DNA of 64,000 nucleotides from Tenacibaculum sp. 190524A02b (lineage in GTDB: Bacteria > Bacteroidota > Bacteroidia > Flavobacteriales > Flavobacteriaceae), in assembly GCF_964036645.1 (NCBI RefSeq), contig NZ_OZ038525.1, forward strand, positions 3,414,001-3,478,000, given 5' to 3'. How positions within the stretch are numbered: the first letter of the stretch is position 1; each line of letters begins with the position of its first letter. Below the pieces are notes generated by a model, which made no database searches, was not told the origin of the DNA, and saw only the letters and a list, made by a program, of their open reading frames with translations. This document shows, in pieces, positions 62,535 through 64,000 of this stretch. A program made the position numbers and the translations under genes.

Positions 62535-64000
62535 ATGAAAAATATAATAATTAGTACATTTTTATTTTTAGTAAGCAATCTTGTTTTTGGGCAAACTTTT
62601 AAAGGTATTATTAAAGACAATAACAACACTCCTATTGCTTTTGCCAATGTAATAGTAAAACAAAATAATCAAATGATTACAGGGACTATTACTGATGAAG
62701 AAGGTAAGTTTGAAATTACAGTAACAAAAAAGAAGCCTTTTCAAATAGAAATTAGTTTTATTAACTATGAAAGTTGGCACAAAGAAGTAACAGCTATTAG
62801 TAATACTGATTTTGGAGTTATTATCTTAAAAGAAATTAAAAACGAATTAGATGAGGTTATAATCACAGCAAAAAAGCCAACTATAAAAAGAAAAGTAGAT
62901 CGATTAGTTTTTAATATTGAAAATAGTATTGTTTCTTCCGGAGGAGATGCTATGGATGTTTTGAAAAAAACACCCGGTGTTCGTGTAGGAGATAATGCAA
63001 TCTCATTAATTGGAAAAAGTTCGGTTAGAATTTTAATTAATGACAGAATTTCACCTTTAACAGGAGAAGACCTTACCAATTACTTACAATCACTTAACTC
63101 AAATGATATTACTAAAATTGAGGTTATTACTAATCCGCCTTCAAAATATGAAGCAGCTGGTAATAGCGGACTTATTAATATAGTTCTTAAAAAAGCAAAA
63201 AAGAATTACTTTGGAGGTAATGTTAGGTCCACGTATAGACAAGCTACATATGCTAGTGCTATTTTAGGAGGAGGAATAACCTACCAAAAAAACAAGCTAT
63301 CATTATTTACTAATATAAATGCAAGTAATGGATCTGTAGAAGTAAATGAAACTAATAAAATATTTTATCCAAATCAAACTTGGGATACAGATTCAAAGGT
63401 TAGGTACTTTACTAAATCTATTGCTGCTAGAGCTGGTATTGATTATGATATTAATGAGAACACCTCATTTGGATTTCAATATCTTGGAGGAACAAGCAAA
63501 CCTGACAATAATGAAATAACAAATACTAACTTAATTAATAACTTAAGAACAATAGATTCTTTATTGTTAACAAAAGCTGGGGTAGATAAGAAAAACTATT
63601 ACCATTCTTTTAATGGTCATTTTAAAGCTGAATTGGACACATTAGGCAAATCTATAAATGTGGATGTTGATTACTTTATTTATGATAATAAGCAAACTAG
63701 AAATAACACCACTGAAACTTTTCAACAAGGAAATTTAGTACAAAATTCAACAAATGTATTTAGAAATACTTCTAATCAGCATATTAAATCATTTACTTCA
63801 GGCATTGACCTTGAATGGCCAAGTAAATTTGCTAATCTTGAATTTGGAGGAAAGGTATCATTCATTAAAAATAATAGTGATGTAAGTGCTTTTAATTTTC
63901 AAAACAACACATTTACAATTAATCCTAACCAATCAAATGTTTTTGAATACCAAGAAAATACACAAGCTATTTACGCCAGTGTTAGCAAGTCATTAAAAAA
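62535..64000 (+). CDS. TonB-dependent receptor-like outer-membrane beta-barrel protein (C-terminus outside window)
   Basis: The first 488 residues are visible. A signal peptide ends VFGQ (residue 20). It is followed by a carboxypeptidase-like domain (FKGIIKDNNNTPIAFANVIVK), then a plug-like region with VDRLVFNIENSIVSSGGDAMDVLKKTPGV and KIEVITNPPSKYEAAGNSGLINIVLKK, typical of the outer membrane beta-barrel family (PF14905 type), and the start of the barrel. It runs off the right edge. Divergent placement from the LanB operon suggests a link with the RiPP product (uptake, immunity or sensing), but such receptors are common. Confidence 0.82.
   Translation, partial: MKNIIISTFLFLVSNLVFGQTFKGIIKDNNNTPIAFANVIVKQNNQMITGTITDEEGKFEITVTKKKPFQIEISFINYESWHKEVTAISNTDFGVIILKEIKNELDEVIITAKKPTIKRKVDRLVFNIENSIVSSGGDAMDVLKKTPGVRVGDNAISLIGKSSVRILINDRISPLTGEDLTNYLQSLNSNDITKIEVITNPPSKYEAAGNSGLINIVLKKAKKNYFGGNVRSTYRQATYASAILGGGITYQKNKLSLFTNINASNGSVEVNETNKIFYPNQTWDTDSKVRYFTKSIAARAGIDYDINENTSFGFQYLGGTSKPDNNEITNTNLINNLRTIDSLLLTKAGVDKKNYYHSFNGHFKAELDTLGKSINVDVDYFIYDNKQTRNNTTETFQQGNLVQNSTNVFRNTSNQHIKSFTSGIDLEWPSKFANLEFGGKVSFIKNNSDVSAFNFQNNTFTINPNQSNVFEYQENTQAIYASVSKSLK

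Overview
The window looks like a chromosomal segment of a Flavobacteriaceae bacterium (Bacteroidota), probably marine and Tenacibaculum- or Polaribacter-like. The evidence is the very low GC content, promoters of the Bacteroidota type (TAnnTTTG -7 box), a SusC/SusD pair, type IX secretion (T9SS) C-terminal sorting domains, a gliding gene (gldE), and the gene order gldE-ssb-mutY and HU-small basic protein-rng. The assignment rests on recognising these families in the translations; no database search was possible.

Layout. 0-2 kb: minus-strand gldE (cut by the window edge), ssb and mutY. 2.1-9.3 kb: a plus-strand nutrient-uptake locus (SusC-like receptor, SusD-like lipoprotein, HExxH lipoprotein, DUF4302-like lipoprotein) closed by a terminator. 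9.3-11.6 kb: HU, a 29-residue basic protein and RNase E/G, convergent with purD. 13-19 kb: secreted proteins, three with T9SS tails (one an M43-type metalloprotease), a 20-codon ORF that is only a signal peptide, and two copies of a promoter block with a TACCATA-AA-TATGGTA palindrome beside a divergent two-component system (19.0-21.6 kb). 21.6-30.8 kb: a minus-strand polysaccharide operon (chain-length protein, flippase, polymerase/ligase, glycosyltransferases, initiating sugar-phosphate transferase). 30.8-37.9 kb: housekeeping genes (nucleosidase-like protein, S41 protease, rnpA, glutaryl-CoA-dehydrogenase-like enzyme, flavin-type oxidase, glpK).

37.9-42.0 kb is the most unusual part. It is a tandem array of very short minus-strand transcription units. 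Six encode 33-residue cationic paralogous peptides, one a 10-residue ORF, and eight appear to be small RNAs of about 70-85 nt ending in terminators. Peptide-type and RNA-type units alternate. All 15 promoters carry two TTCCG-type half-sites exactly 22 bp apart, and the near half-site lies exactly 39 bp from the edge of the -7 box. One peptide unit reads on into a 111-residue exported protein. Immediately to the right lies a second TPR histidine kinase/response regulator pair (42.3-44.8 kb), preceded by a Gly/Asp-rich 42-residue ORF.

45-54.7 kb is mixed: MATE transporter, enoyl-CoA hydratase, fatty-acid hydroxylase-type enzyme, AraC/GyrI regulator, two exported proteins, a queD-like gene coupled to a 31-residue membrane peptide, pth, rplY, prs and tRNA-Leu(CAA). 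54.7-64 kb is a RiPP locus: a prolyl oligopeptidase, a precursor peptide with a Bacteroidota lanthipeptide-type leader but no cysteine and an Asp run, a membrane TPR-AraC regulator, a split LanB dehydratase (elimination and glutamylation parts), and a divergent outer-membrane beta-barrel gene cut by the window end. No LanC cyclase is visible.
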